This document shows, in pieces, positions 26,156 through 34,164 of a stretch of 64,000 bases of DNA. Positions within the stretch are counted from its first letter, which is position 1, and every line of letters begins with the position of its first letter. The stretch comes from an uncultured Clostridia bacterium (GTDB taxonomy: Bacteria > Bacillota > Clostridia > Christensenellales > Borkfalkiaceae). Location of the stretch: positions 1-64,000 of the forward strand of contig CANRND010000002.1 in assembly GCA_947631905.1 (NCBI GenBank), in the 5' to 3' direction. The notes under the pieces are model-generated. The model was not told the origin of the DNA and did no database searches. It worked only from the letters and a program-made list of their open reading frames with translations. The translations under genes were made by a program, and so were the position numbers.

Positions 26156-26475
26156 GCAGATACTCTCCACGGTAAAAACTTATGGGGAACGGCGCTTACA
26201 CGAAAAGCGCGGCCGCGCTAAGACGAACCGACTGCCGCCGCCTTTATATCCGCCCGCAAAACGGCGTTCGCACTTCTGCCGCTCTGCAAGTCCCCCCGCG
26301 GGATCTCCCGAAAAAGATACCGCGTACTATTATACCATTTCGTTTTCCACATTGCAATCCTTTTTGGGAAAGAAAGCGGGGCGGGAACAAAATTTTTTCG
26401 CCGTGCGCCCGCTTTCGGGCGGGAAAAGCGGGCGCACGGCGCGGCTTTGCGTCCGCCATCCGAGAACGCCGCGCA

Positions 26476-26502
26476 TAAAAAATCCCCCGCGGAAAGCGGG
26501 GG
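26476..26502 (-). terminator. Rho-independent terminator of the LRR lipoprotein gene
   Basis: CCCCCGC / GCGGGGG stem (26484-26502) followed on the minus strand by ATTTTTT. The rest of 26156-26475 shows nothing gene-like. Confidence 0.9.
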
Positions 26503-26517
26503 AAATCGGAACGTTCG

Positions 26518-28302
26518 TTATGCGGTCTTTCTCGACCAGTAGTAGATGGAATTTACCTCCGTCAGCTGTCTTGCCGCCAAAGCGGGCGTGGCAAGTTCGC
26601 TCGCGGGAACCTCGGTGGAACCGTCCATGCTGGTGGACGCGGCGCGCGACCAGCCCTCTTTCACTTTGAAGTCGGCGGATTTAAGCGCCGTACAACCGAC
26701 AAAGGCGGAGCTTCCGATCGTGACCGTTTTTGCGGGAATGACGATGCTTTCCAGCAAGGAGCAATTAAAGAAAGAGTAGTTCCCGAAAGATGTGAGGTCG
26801 CTCTCTTCGGGGATCGTGACCGTTTGAAGCTGTCTGCAATCGGAGAACGCTTCGTCGCCGATATATTTGAGGGACGCGGGCAACCCGACCGACGTAATAG
26901 CGCGGGCCTTGAACGCTCCCGCACCGATCTGCGTAACGCCCTCGGGGATGACGATCTCTCCCTCCAAAGCGTCGGGGACAAAACGGATCTTCGTTTTATC
27001 CTTATCGTAAAGGACGCCGCTTTCGGAGGCATAAGAAGAATTCTGTTCGTTGACCGTCACCTTTTTGAGGCCGTGGCAATCTCCAAACACATGGTCCTCG
27101 ATCGACCGTACCGAGGCGGGAAGAATGATCTCTTCGATATTCGCGCAATGCGAGAACATATAGTTGTAGAGAGCGTCGCCGCCCGTAAATTCCACCGTTT
27201 TCAAGCTCGCGGGTACGCTGCTGCCCGTGCCGGTGCAATTCGTCGCACCGAACAGGAAGCCGAGATAGCTGTCGCCCGTCAGCCTTTGGGTCACGGGGTC
27301 AATGCTCGGTTTTTGCAAGTCCTCCTGCCATGTGTTGGCAAGCACGAGCTTTTGAAGAGAAGCGCAACCTGCGAGCGCCCCCTGCCCGATCTCCGTTTCG
27401 CCGCCCTGTACGGTAAATTCGGTGAGCGAAACGCAGTCTTTGAACGCTTGGTCGCCGATCCTTTCCACATTTGCGCCCACGGTGACTTTTTGCAATTTGC
27501 CACAACCCGCGAAATCGCCGTTTGCGATCTGTATGACGGTTTCGGGGATCACGACTTCTCCTTCGAGCGCGGCGGGGACATGGAGGAATTTCGTCATTTG
27601 GTTATCGTAGAGGATCCCGCCCGCCGACTTATAATAGGCGTTGCCGTCTTCGACGGAAATGGATCTAAGGGATGTGCAACCCGAAAACGCCCCGCCCTGC
27701 AAACCCGTCAGAGAGAGCGGAAGGGCGATCTGCTCCAACGCGGAGCAATTCTTGAAAGCGTCCGCTTCGATCTCTGAGAGCGAAGCGGGAAGAGAAATGC
27801 TCTTCATTGTGCGTTGTTCGAGAAAAGCCGATTTGGCGATCCGCGTGACGGGATACCCCACATAGCGATCGGGAATGACGACCTGTTCGGGCGCGGAACC
27901 TAAGATGCCCGTTACCGTGAACGACTGCTTGTCCTCGTTCATCTCATATTGCAGTGCGCCCGTCCCCTTTTTGTCGTATTCGCAAACGGAACAGAACTCG
28001 CCCGAAAATACATGTTCGCCCTCCTCGAACTTCTGCTTACAGCTCAGGCACTCTTTCCAGTGCTTTGTGCCGTCGGCAGAATAAGCAACGGAAAGATTAT
28101 GGGGTGTGGGAGATACCTGACGGGTCTGGTATTCTTCACAGATCTTGCAGTCCCGCCGCTCCGTACCCTCTCTGGTGCAGGTGGCGGGGACGAGGACCGT
28201 CCATTCGCCGAACTCGTGCTTATGCGAGCAACCCGCGGCCGTGCCGAACAGCAAACTTGTACCCAAAACAAGAACAGTCGCCCAAGATAATATTTTTTTC
28301 AT
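26518..28302 (-). CDS. BspA-like leucine-rich-repeat lipoprotein
   Basis: 594 residues. It begins with a lipoprotein signal ending in lipobox TAAGC, followed by a Cys/His-rich segment (HKHEFGEWTVLVPATCTREG, with later CKICEEYQ and CSVCEYDKK) common in secreted proteins of gut Clostridia. From about residue 110 to 560 there are repeated LRR_5 units of the type A-F-x-x-C-x-x-L-x-x-[IV]-x-[IL]-P-x-x-[VL]-x-x-I. Such proteins are surface-exposed adhesion or binding proteins. GGAGGT lies 5 nt before ATG 28302, and a strong terminator follows the gene, so it is probably monocistronic. Ligand unknown. Confidence 0.9.
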   Translation of the reverse strand: MKKILSWATVLVLGTSLLFGTAAGCSHKHEFGEWTVLVPATCTREGTERRDCKICEEYQTRQVSPTPHNLSVAYSADGTKHWKECLSCKQKFEEGEHVFSGEFCSVCEYDKKGTGALQYEMNEDKQSFTVTGILGSAPEQVVIPDRYVGYPVTRIAKSAFLEQRTMKSISLPASLSEIEADAFKNCSALEQIALPLSLTGLQGGAFSGCTSLRSISVEDGNAYYKSAGGILYDNQMTKFLHVPAALEGEVVIPETVIQIANGDFAGCGKLQKVTVGANVERIGDQAFKDCVSLTEFTVQGGETEIGQGALAGCASLQKLVLANTWQEDLQKPSIDPVTQRLTGDSYLGFLFGATNCTGTGSSVPASLKTVEFTGGDALYNYMFSHCANIEEIILPASVRSIEDHVFGDCHGLKKVTVNEQNSSYASESGVLYDKDKTKIRFVPDALEGEIVIPEGVTQIGAGAFKARAITSVGLPASLKYIGDEAFSDCRQLQTVTIPEESDLTSFGNYSFFNCSLLESIVIPAKTVTIGSSAFVGCTALKSADFKVKEGWSRAASTSMDGSTEVPASELATPALAARQLTEVNSIYYWSRKTA

Positions 28303-28410
28303 ACGTTACCTCCGTGCGGAGTGTTTTTTACACTTTTATTCAGTATACCACTTCTCCCAAAAAAATTCAACCGTTTCACCCAACTTTCATCAAAGTAAAA
28401 AATCGGAAAA

Positions 28411-28440
28411 GCCGCCGCGTACCGAGCGGTACGCGGCGGC
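28411..28440 (-). terminator. Rho-independent terminator of the ferritin-like gene
   Basis: GCCGCCGCGTACC / GGTACGCGGCGGC stem followed on the minus strand by TTTTCCGATTTTTT. Confidence 0.9.
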
Positions 28441-28454
28441 TTCCTTTCCGCAGA

Positions 28455-29705
28455 TCATTTGCCCTTGACGCGGGCGACGTCGAGGTTGTCCTTTTTTCTG
28501 TCCGAAAGCGCCTTTATGGGGTGTTCCTTGTTCTGGATGCGATAGTCCTGCCCCCGTTCGCCGACGAGCTTTTCAACGCACAGGTGAGTGCCGTGGGTTT
28601 CGGGCTTGCCGCCGTGGATGCGGGAATTATAGGAGAAGAAGCGGAAACTGTCGGGGACTTTTTCAAGTTCTTCCCAGCCCTCTTCCACGCCCGTGAGGCG
28701 CACGCTCTTCAACACTTCGCGCACATATTCCTTTTGCGGGCGGAATTTGAGTAATTCGGGGAACTCCCCGCCCTCGGGCAATACCTGTTGCCAGACCTTT
28801 CCGCCGTACGTTTTGAGAAGATCGGCGGCCTCGTGCAGGTGCGCGACTTCCTCCTCGAAGTGCATTTCCCAAATGGCCTTGATGCGCTCGTCTTTCTCGT
28901 CCTCGTAGCAGGAGTAGTAGAGATAGCATTCGGTGTACTCATTCATGAGCAGGTTTTCCCACCAGCTCATGCAGGGGTCTTTCAAAGAGCCGTACCCCGT
29001 GACGTGCTGTTCCTCGATCATGGCGATCTCGTTGTACAGTTTTCTGCCGAGGTTGGTGGCGTACAGGTTGCCGACGTTCATATAGAAGTTCATCGTCTGC
29101 TGTTCCGCCGCCGTGATGATGTTGATGTTGAGTTTGGTTTTGAGGTCGTTGAGATAGCAGTTGATATAAAAATCCACGTCGTCGTAGGGGTGGCGGTATT
29201 CTGCGACGGTGGGACGGCCCGGCATGATCTCGGTGTAGTCGCCCACGAGCTTAGCGGGGTCCCCTCCCTTTTCGAGTTCCATGAGGTCGGAATAGCGGTA
29301 GAGGTGGTCGAAGTCTTCGAGGAGCGCGAAGTCGAGCTGTTTTTTCACATAGCTGTTCTTTTCGGTGATCGCAAGCGCGGCGGTGAGATCGACGGCGAGC
29401 TGTTCATAGCCGATGGTGTGTTCCAGAATCGTTTCGTTCGCGGGCTTCAAACTCGCCACCCGCTTCTGCTGGATCTGTTCCCCCCTGCGCATGTACGCAA
29501 GGCGCCGCCTTACGTCGTTGTTGGAGCAATGGCGGGTGAACGAATTCCCGAAGCGCACGCTCTCGAACTCGGTCCCCGACATCAGAATGACGCGGAGACG
29601 GGTATAGGGGTCCACGGTGTTTTTGTCGTAGGGCTTTACGAGTACCTTGTTCCAGCCTGTAAAAATCTTGTCCGCTTTTTGCGGCTTTACTTCAAACGGA
29701 TTCAT
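28455..29705 (-). CDS. Ferritin-like (di-iron four-helix-bundle) domain protein, function unknown
   Basis: 416 residues. No signal peptide. The protein contains helices with carboxylate/histidine patterns of ferritin-like proteins: E-x-x-IGYEQLAVDL and FALLEDFDHLYRY in the first half, then NEIAMIEEQHVTGY, NEYTECYLYYSCYEDE and EMHFEEEVAHLHEA in the second. This looks like one or two di-iron bundles. GGAGGAT lies just before ATG 29705, favouring it over an ATG 20 codons upstream. Divergent from mtnN, and followed by a terminator. A role in oxygen or metal handling is inference from the fold. Confidence 0.65.
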   Translation of the reverse strand: MNPFEVKPQKADKIFTGWNKVLVKPYDKNTVDPYTRLRVILMSGTEFESVRFGNSFTRHCSNNDVRRRLAYMRRGEQIQQKRVASLKPANETILEHTIGYEQLAVDLTAALAITEKNSYVKKQLDFALLEDFDHLYRYSDLMELEKGGDPAKLVGDYTEIMPGRPTVAEYRHPYDDVDFYINCYLNDLKTKLNINIITAAEQQTMNFYMNVGNLYATNLGRKLYNEIAMIEEQHVTGYGSLKDPCMSWWENLLMNEYTECYLYYSCYEDEKDERIKAIWEMHFEEEVAHLHEAADLLKTYGGKVWQQVLPEGGEFPELLKFRPQKEYVREVLKSVRLTGVEEGWEELEKVPDSFRFFSYNSRIHGGKPETHGTHLCVEKLVGERGQDYRIQNKEHPIKALSDRKKDNLDVARVKGK

Positions 29706-29759
29706 TTGATCCTCCTTTTGCGCTGTTATGGACGGATACAAAAAGAAGTATACAAGTTC

Positions 29760-29788
29760 TTGCAATTTGCCTCCCTTTTTGTTATAAT
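29760..29788 (+). promoter_or_regulatory. Promoter of mtnN
   Basis: TTGCAA (29760-29765), 17-bp spacer, TATAAT (29783-29788), 25 nt before the ATG. Confidence 0.7.
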
Positions 29789-29812
29789 AGAAAAAAACAA
29801 TGCGGGGTCAAT

Positions 29813-30469
29813 ATGATCGGTTGCGTCATTGCTATGGACAGAGAGGCGGAACTCCTGCTCGATCAAATGGAGATCGAAAATACCCAAACGCTGTTCGGGA
29901 AGACGGTACATAGCGGGAAAGCGTTTGGGCATGAGGTCGTTCTCGTCACTTGCGGCGTGGGGAAAGTGAATGCCACGGCGGGCGCGTGCGCCGCCATTCA
30001 GATGGGCGCGGACGTTATTTTGAACTTCGGCGCGGCGGGAGGACTCTCCGACCGCACCGAACTTACCGAAGTGTATCTCATCGACAAGGCAGTGCAATAC
30101 GATTTCGACTGCACCCAGCTCAACGGGCTTCCCGTGGGGACCCTCGACGGCGAGACGGAGAACTTTTTGCCCCTCTTCTGCCCTCCCGCCCTTTCATATC
30201 CCCGCCGCACGCTCGGCACGGGCGACCGGTTCAACGACTCTCCCGCGGACCACGCGCTTCTTCTCTCGCTCGGGTGCGATATCCGCGAAATGGAGGCGGG
30301 AGCGATCGCCGAGGTATGCAAATATGCGGGCGTTCCCTTTGTGAGTGTGAAAGCGATCTCGGACGTGTATGGCTCGGGTTCGACCACCGAGATGTTCCGC
30401 AAGAACTGCGCCTTTGCCCTGCTCAACTTGAAAGCTCACCTCAAAGAAATTTTGGACAGTTTGGAGTAA
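29813..30469 (+). CDS. mtnN: 5'-methylthioadenosine/S-adenosylhomocysteine nucleosidase
   Basis: 218 residues, slightly shorter than usual (about 230). It cleaves adenine from S-adenosylhomocysteine and methylthioadenosine in the cytosol. Visible family features are the N-terminal IAMDREAELL with the catalytic-type Glu11, CGVGKVNATAGA, the NFGAAGGLSD nucleoside-phosphorylase loop, MEAGAIAEVC (ribose-binding Glu) and VSVKAISD with the catalytic Asp. Its S-ribosylhomocysteine product is the substrate of LuxS, encoded 250 bp downstream on the same strand, so the two steps of the LuxS-type activated methyl cycle are together. The ribosome site is weak (GGGG). Confidence 0.93.
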   Translation: MIGCVIAMDREAELLLDQMEIENTQTLFGKTVHSGKAFGHEVVLVTCGVGKVNATAGACAAIQMGADVILNFGAAGGLSDRTELTEVYLIDKAVQYDFDCTQLNGLPVGTLDGETENFLPLFCPPALSYPRRTLGTGDRFNDSPADHALLLSLGCDIREMEAGAIAEVCKYAGVPFVSVKAISDVYGSGSTTEMFRKNCAFALLNLKAHLKEILDSLE

Positions 30470-30562
30470 GGCAACGCGAATAGATCCCCCTTTTCGGCTC
30501 GCTACGCTCGCCACTTTCCCTTTCAGGGACAGCAAGAGGCAAGTGCAACACCATTCCCAAAC

Positions 30563-30666
30563 TGTCATTTCGACCAAGCCGCGTAAGCGGTGCGTGGAGA
30601 AATCTCCACCGCATTATAATAAGGTGAGATTTCTCGACTACGCCTGCGGCTCCGCTCGAAATGACA
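30563..30666. repeat. Intergenic palindromic repeat, copy 1
   Basis: The ends TGTCATTTCGA (30563-30573) and TCGAAATGACA (30656-30666) are exact inverted repeats. Inside are two self-complementary blocks, GGAGAAATCTCC and GAGATTTCTC. A partial relative is at 45496-45561. The rest of the 250-bp gap between mtnN and luxS shows no gene. Confidence 0.8.
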
Positions 30667-30719
30667 TATTTAGAATGCACGGGGCGAAATGACATATTCA
30701 GATCAAAGGAACAAGCCAT

Positions 30720-31151
30720 ATGGAAAAAATCGCATCTTTTCAAAAAAATCACGACGTGTTGCAACCGGGGCTGCATATGTTCCCGCCCGCAAACAATGTG
30801 ACAACGTTCGACCTGCGTTTCAAAAAGCCCAACGCGGGAGACTATCTCACTCCCGACGCTCTCCACTCCGTCGAACACATGCTGGCGACGGTCCTGCGCA
30901 ACAGCCGCGAAAAGGAGAACATCGTCTACTTCGGCCCGATGGGGTGCAGAACGGGGTTCTATCTTCTCACCGTGAATTTGAGCTACGCGGAAGTTCTCTC
31001 CCTCCTCAAAGAGTGCATTCCCGTTGCGCTTGCTCTCGAAGAGGTGCCGGGCGCGAAGCGGGAGGAGTGCGGGAATTACCTCGCGCACGACCTCGCGGGC
31101 GCAAAGGAAGAACTTACTAAATATTTGAAGATATTAAACGATATAGAATGA
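30720..31151 (+). CDS. luxS: S-ribosylhomocysteine lyase (autoinducer-2 synthesis)
   Basis: 143 residues. Converts S-ribosylhomocysteine to homocysteine and DPD, the AI-2 precursor. The metal-binding HSVEHMLATVLR motif (His49, His53), the active-site FGPMGCRTGFYL (Cys76) and the third metal ligand in REECGNYLAHDL (Cys117) are all present, so the enzyme should be active. It is slightly shorter than typical LuxS (about 150-160). AAGGA precedes the ATG. It lies downstream of mtnN, with a palindromic repeat between them, so cotranscription is uncertain. Confidence 0.96.
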   Translation: MEKIASFQKNHDVLQPGLHMFPPANNVTTFDLRFKKPNAGDYLTPDALHSVEHMLATVLRNSREKENIVYFGPMGCRTGFYLLTVNLSYAEVLSLLKECIPVALALEEVPGAKREECGNYLAHDLAGAKEELTKYLKILNDIE

Positions 31152-31193
31152 CCCAACCGCTTAGGCGGTGCGGTTAGCCCGGAGAAAAAACAT

Positions 31194-31862
31194 ATGATAG
31201 ATTTAGGCGATTGGAATGAAGTCCTCAAACCCCTTTTTGCGGACGAACGCTATCTGAAAATACGGGAATTTTTGAAGTACGAATACTCTCACTATATCGT
31301 CTATCCCGACATGTACGACCTTTACAACTGCTTCCGCTACACGCCCTATGCGAACGTGAAAGCGGTACTTCTCGGGCAGGACCCCTATCACGAGCCGGGG
31401 CAGGCGCACGGGCTGTGTTTTTCGGTGAAAGAGGGCGTGAGAAAGCCGCCGTCCCTCGAAAACATGCTCAAAGAACTCAAAGATGATTTGGGGTTCGACC
31501 CGCCGCGATCGGGCGACCTCACAAAGTGGGCAAAAGAGGGGGTGCTTCTTCTCAACACTTCCCTCTCCGTGCGGGAACATCAGGCCAACTCGCACGCAAA
31601 TTGCGGGTGGAGCTGGTTCACCGACAGCGTGATCGAACTTCTGAGCAAGCAAAAGGAACATCTCGTGTTTCTGCTCTGGGGCGGGAACGCGCGCAAAAAA
31701 GTCCCCCTTATCGACAGAAGCAAGCACCTCGTTTTGGAATGCGCCCATCCCTCTCCCCTCTCGGCGTTTAACGGGTTTTTCGGGTGCCGCCACTATTCCA
31801 AAACGAACGATTATCTCGTAGCGCACGGGATCGCTCCCGTCGACTGGAATTTGAATGAATAG
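31194..31862 (+). CDS. ung: Uracil-DNA glycosylase, family 1
   Basis: 222 residues, normal length. Removes uracil from DNA. The water-activating motif GQDPYHEPGQAHGLCFSV (about residues 60-77), LLLNTSLSVREHQANSH, VFLLWGGNARKK and the DNA-intercalating loop HPSPLSA are all present. It follows luxS by 42 nt and precedes a lipoprotein gene by 10 nt, so it probably lies in one plus-strand transcription unit with them. Confidence 0.96.
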   Translation: MIDLGDWNEVLKPLFADERYLKIREFLKYEYSHYIVYPDMYDLYNCFRYTPYANVKAVLLGQDPYHEPGQAHGLCFSVKEGVRKPPSLENMLKELKDDLGFDPPRSGDLTKWAKEGVLLLNTSLSVREHQANSHANCGWSWFTDSVIELLSKQKEHLVFLLWGGNARKKVPLIDRSKHLVLECAHPSPLSAFNGFFGCRHYSKTNDYLVAHGIAPVDWNLNE

Positions 31863-31872
31863 GAGGAAATGT

Positions 31873-32757
31873 ATGAAAAAAACCGCATGTATGGCGGCCG
31901 CCGTGCTGTTTGCCGCGCTCGGCATATGTTGCGCCTGCGGCGAAAAGGAATCCGCGCCCATAAAGACCGAGGCAGAGCCGCAGTATACGGTCTCGGACGA
32001 ACATCTCACGCTGGACGCAAACGGCGATCTATTTACCTCCGCCGCGGTGACAAAACGGGAAACGCTTGACGGCAAGCTCTTCTATTGGCTCGGCTCATCC
32101 GTTACCTACGGCGCCTCTTCCGGCGGGGAGAGCATGGCGGAGTTTCTCTCCGCGCTCACGGGCTGTACGAGCGTGAAAGAGGCGGTGTCTGGGACGACGA
32201 TCTTCGACGACGGCGGAGACGGCGATTCGGGCGCAAAGTCCTATACCCGCCGCATGATAAACAGCACGGCGTTCGACAAGGAGGCCATCCCCGACGCGTT
32301 CATCTGCCAGATCTCCACCAACGACTGCACGAACAACCGCCTTACAAAGCGCGGCGAGATGCTCGAACGGGTCCCCCGCTACCCCGAGGACTGCGACCGA
32401 AGCACCACGCTCGGCGGCGTGGAGTACATCATCCGCTACGTGACGGATACATGGGGCTGCCCCGTGTACTTTTACTCGGGCGCTTACTTCGGCGACAGCG
32501 GCGCGCGCGCCAACTCCAACCCCAAAGGCTCGGAGTACGGAAAACTCGTGGAGCAGGTGAAAGAAATCGCGCAAAAGTGGTACGACGAAGGCTATGAAGT
32601 GAAAGTTATCGACCTGTACGGGGACGAAGATTTCAACGCCGCCGTATCGGACGAATACTACAAGTGGTGTACGAGCGACCCCATCCATCCGAAGAAAGCG
32701 GGCTATCTCAACTGGTGGACCCCCTACTTCGAAGCGTTTCTTCTGAACAACCTTTGA
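31873..32757 (+). CDS. SGNH/GDSL-hydrolase lipoprotein
   Basis: 294 residues. The start at 31873 has AGGAGG six nt upstream. A signal peptide of about 20 residues ends in a Cys-rich lipobox region (GICCAC), indicating a membrane-anchored extracellular protein. The catalytic pattern of SGNH hydrolases is visible: WLGSSVTYGAS (block I, Ser), ISTNDCTNN (block III-type Asn) and DPIHPKKAGY (Asp-x-x-His). Likely an esterase or deacetylase acting on surface or dietary glycan, but the substrate is not evident. The gene is closed by a strong hairpin. Confidence 0.85.
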   Translation: MKKTACMAAAVLFAALGICCACGEKESAPIKTEAEPQYTVSDEHLTLDANGDLFTSAAVTKRETLDGKLFYWLGSSVTYGASSGGESMAEFLSALTGCTSVKEAVSGTTIFDDGGDGDSGAKSYTRRMINSTAFDKEAIPDAFICQISTNDCTNNRLTKRGEMLERVPRYPEDCDRSTTLGGVEYIIRYVTDTWGCPVYFYSGAYFGDSGARANSNPKGSEYGKLVEQVKEIAQKWYDEGYEVKVIDLYGDEDFNAAVSDEYYKWCTSDPIHPKKAGYLNWWTPYFEAFLLNNL

Positions 32758-32769
32758 TCGGTGCAAAAT

Positions 32770-32810
32770 GGCGGCGCCCGAGCTATTTGCTCGGGCGCCG
32801 CCGTTTATTT
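32770..32810. terminator. Bidirectional terminator, left copy of an identical pair
   Basis: GGCGGCGCCCGAGC / GCTCGGGCGCCGCC with loop TATTT (32770-32802), then GTTTATTT. It lies between converging genes. The same hairpin, loop included, recurs at 34381-34415. Confidence 0.88.
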
Positions 32811-32833
32811 ACTCTTCGGTTAAAAAATCAAAA

Positions 32834-33478
32834 TTATGTTTGAAAGCAGATCGCGGGACGGGTCAAAAACCAGTCAATACTCGGGTCTGCCCTCAAACGG
32901 TCGTCGCTCGCGGAAATAAAACGAACTCCTCCATTATTCTCAACGGTACGGGTAAGCCAAGAGTGTGTCGTACGTTCCGAAGAAAACAGGCTTTTCCCAA
33001 AAGATTTAAGGTGCGAAAACATCTCCCGCAAATTTCCATTATCGCCATAATATTTAGCGTCTTCCAACCTCGCTGTTCTGTAATACTTTACACTTTGTTT
33101 GTGTGCATAGTCGCTTTCGTAGCATTTGCGCTGCGTGGGAGACAGATACCGATTGACCTCTTCCACACTCAAAAGAAAGACGTTGTCCCATGTGTCGTTG
33201 CCGACGCTGTTTGCAGAAAAATTCGTCACGATCCTCTTCTTTTCCGCACTCGTGAACGCATTTTGGTAGAACTCGCCGTTGAGCCAGCTTCTGATCTCGC
33301 TCTCCTCCCAAGTGATGTGTGGGGACTCCCACCCTCTCGAATCGAACGGACGGCCAAATTCCAGCCCGTGCGTACTCAACGCAAGCACGCAGCCATATCG
33401 GTCGGGTTCTTCGAGACAGACCCATTCGATCTCCTCGCCCTGCCATCTGCCAAAGTTGAACCGTTCACCTTCTAACAT
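32834..33478 (-). CDS. DUF6273-like protein
   Basis: 214 residues, no signal peptide. The pattern FGRWQGEEIEWVCLEE, then ALSTHGLEFGRPF, ITWEESEIRSWLNGEFYQNA and FTSAEKKRI, with a C-terminal VRFISASDD / RPAICF-type end, fits the DUF6273 domain, which is widespread in gut Clostridia and of unknown function. It is the last gene of the three-gene operon behind the 34103-34131 promoter and starts 14 nt inside the end of the JAMM gene. Base composition is visibly less GC-rich than in neighbouring operons, suggesting a separate origin. Confidence 0.7.
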   Translation of the reverse strand: MLEGERFNFGRWQGEEIEWVCLEEPDRYGCVLALSTHGLEFGRPFDSRGWESPHITWEESEIRSWLNGEFYQNAFTSAEKKRIVTNFSANSVGNDTWDNVFLLSVEEVNRYLSPTQRKCYESDYAHKQSVKYYRTARLEDAKYYGDNGNLREMFSHLKSFGKSLFSSERTTHSWLTRTVENNGGVRFISASDDRLRADPSIDWFLTRPAICFQT

Positions 33479-33911
33479 AATTGATCATCTCCTCGGGTTC
33501 TGATACCGCTTTTTTCAAACAGTTATAAAATACAAGGTTCCAAACGCCGTCTTGTTGTGCGGCGACCGCAAAATACAGCTCTTTGATCTGAGGATTCGCC
33601 GCAACGATTGCTTCTGCATAGTCAGTGTCCCCGCGGGAGAGCCGCAATACCCCGTTCGGGTGGCTGTGCGCGATCCCCGCAAAGGCGATCCCCTCCCGCG
33701 CCCATTCCGCAATGGCGGCATTGAGAAAGGAGACGTTCGGACGGTACTCCGTGGACGAGGTATGGTCCTCCGCCAGAAAGCGGCAGACCGCCCCGTCCCG
33801 CATTCCGAAAATACCCCCCGACTCCACGGGCGCACGGGAAAAGAACGCCTTCATTTCTTCGTAAACATCGCGCAAAATCTTCAACTTAGCTGTGATAATG
33901 GCTGCAAGCAA
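33465..33911 (-). CDS. JAMM/MPN-type (Mov34-PAD1, prokaryotic JAB) metalloprotease
   Basis: 148 residues if started at TTG 33911; an ATG at 33854 is an alternative. The zinc-binding JAMM motif is complete: Glu30 in PVESGGIFG, then HSHP (His82, His84) and Asp95 in LSRGD, giving the E...HxHx(10)D spacing. Such proteins are isopeptidases or peptidases, and in bacteria often act on ubiquitin-like or sulfur-carrier tails, but no such partner is adjacent. It overlaps the upstream Cys-rich gene by 26 nt and the downstream DUF6273 gene by 14 nt. It is cytosolic by sequence. Confidence 0.8.
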   Translation of the reverse strand: MLAAIITAKLKILRDVYEEMKAFFSRAPVESGGIFGMRDGAVCRFLAEDHTSSTEYRPNVSFLNAAIAEWAREGIAFAGIAHSHPNGVLRLSRGDTDYAEAIVAANPQIKELYFAVAAQQDGVWNLVFYNCLKKAVSEPEEMINYVRR

Positions 33912-34071
33912 TGTCGCTCGCCTTGCGGGTGTAGCTGTTGTAGTAACCGCACCAACACTTGCCGTAAGAGGTCTTTGCGGGATTGAAATAGGAACAGTCG
34001 CCGCAGTATGCGGTGCAGCATTTGCCTTCGGGCAATTTTACAGGTTTTTCTTTCGTGGATCGTGTTTTCAT
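33886..34071 (-). CDS. Cys-rich 61-residue miniprotein, putative metal binder
   Basis: 61 residues from ATG 34071, chosen because GGAGG lies 6 nt upstream; a longer version would begin inside the operator. It has seven cysteines: Cys18-Cys19, Cys23-x-x-Cys26, Cys39-x-Cys41 and Cys56-x-His58, which suggests one or two zinc or iron-sulfur sites. Lys/Arg-rich N-terminus. First gene of the operon that also encodes the JAMM and DUF6273 proteins. I do not recognise a named family. Confidence 0.75.
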   Translation of the reverse strand: MKTRSTKEKPVKLPEGKCCTAYCGDCSYFNPAKTSYGKCWCGYYNSYTRKASDIACSHYHS

Positions 34072-34102
34072 AATTTCCTCCAATAAAATAATATCTGTCT
34101 TA

Positions 34103-34131
34103 ATCATACATCATTTTATGATGTATGTCAA
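34103..34131 (-). promoter_or_regulatory. Perfect promoter of the Cys-rich/JAMM/DUF6273 operon
   Basis: Minus strand: TTGACA (34131-34126), 17-bp spacer, TATGAT (34108-34103). The whole spacer is covered by the palindrome at 34105-34127. Confidence 0.8.
34105..34127. promoter_or_regulatory. Operator-like palindrome between the divergent genes
   Basis: CATACATCAT-TTT-ATGATGTATG: perfect 10-bp arms around a 3-bp centre, positioned between and overlapping the -35 and -10 boxes of the minus-strand operon. A degenerate relative, TTTTACATCAGTTTGTGATAAAA (split as TTTTACATCA and TGTGATAAAA), is at 34135-34157, just before the XRE gene. The XRE protein is the obvious candidate ligand. Confidence 0.75.
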
Positions 34132-34164
34132 TGGTTTTACATCAGTTTGTGATAAAAAATACAT

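Noticed and set aside
30441-31088. Minus-strand frame opposite luxS
   Set aside because: LuxS on the plus strand has all catalytic and metal motifs, so this is a shadow.
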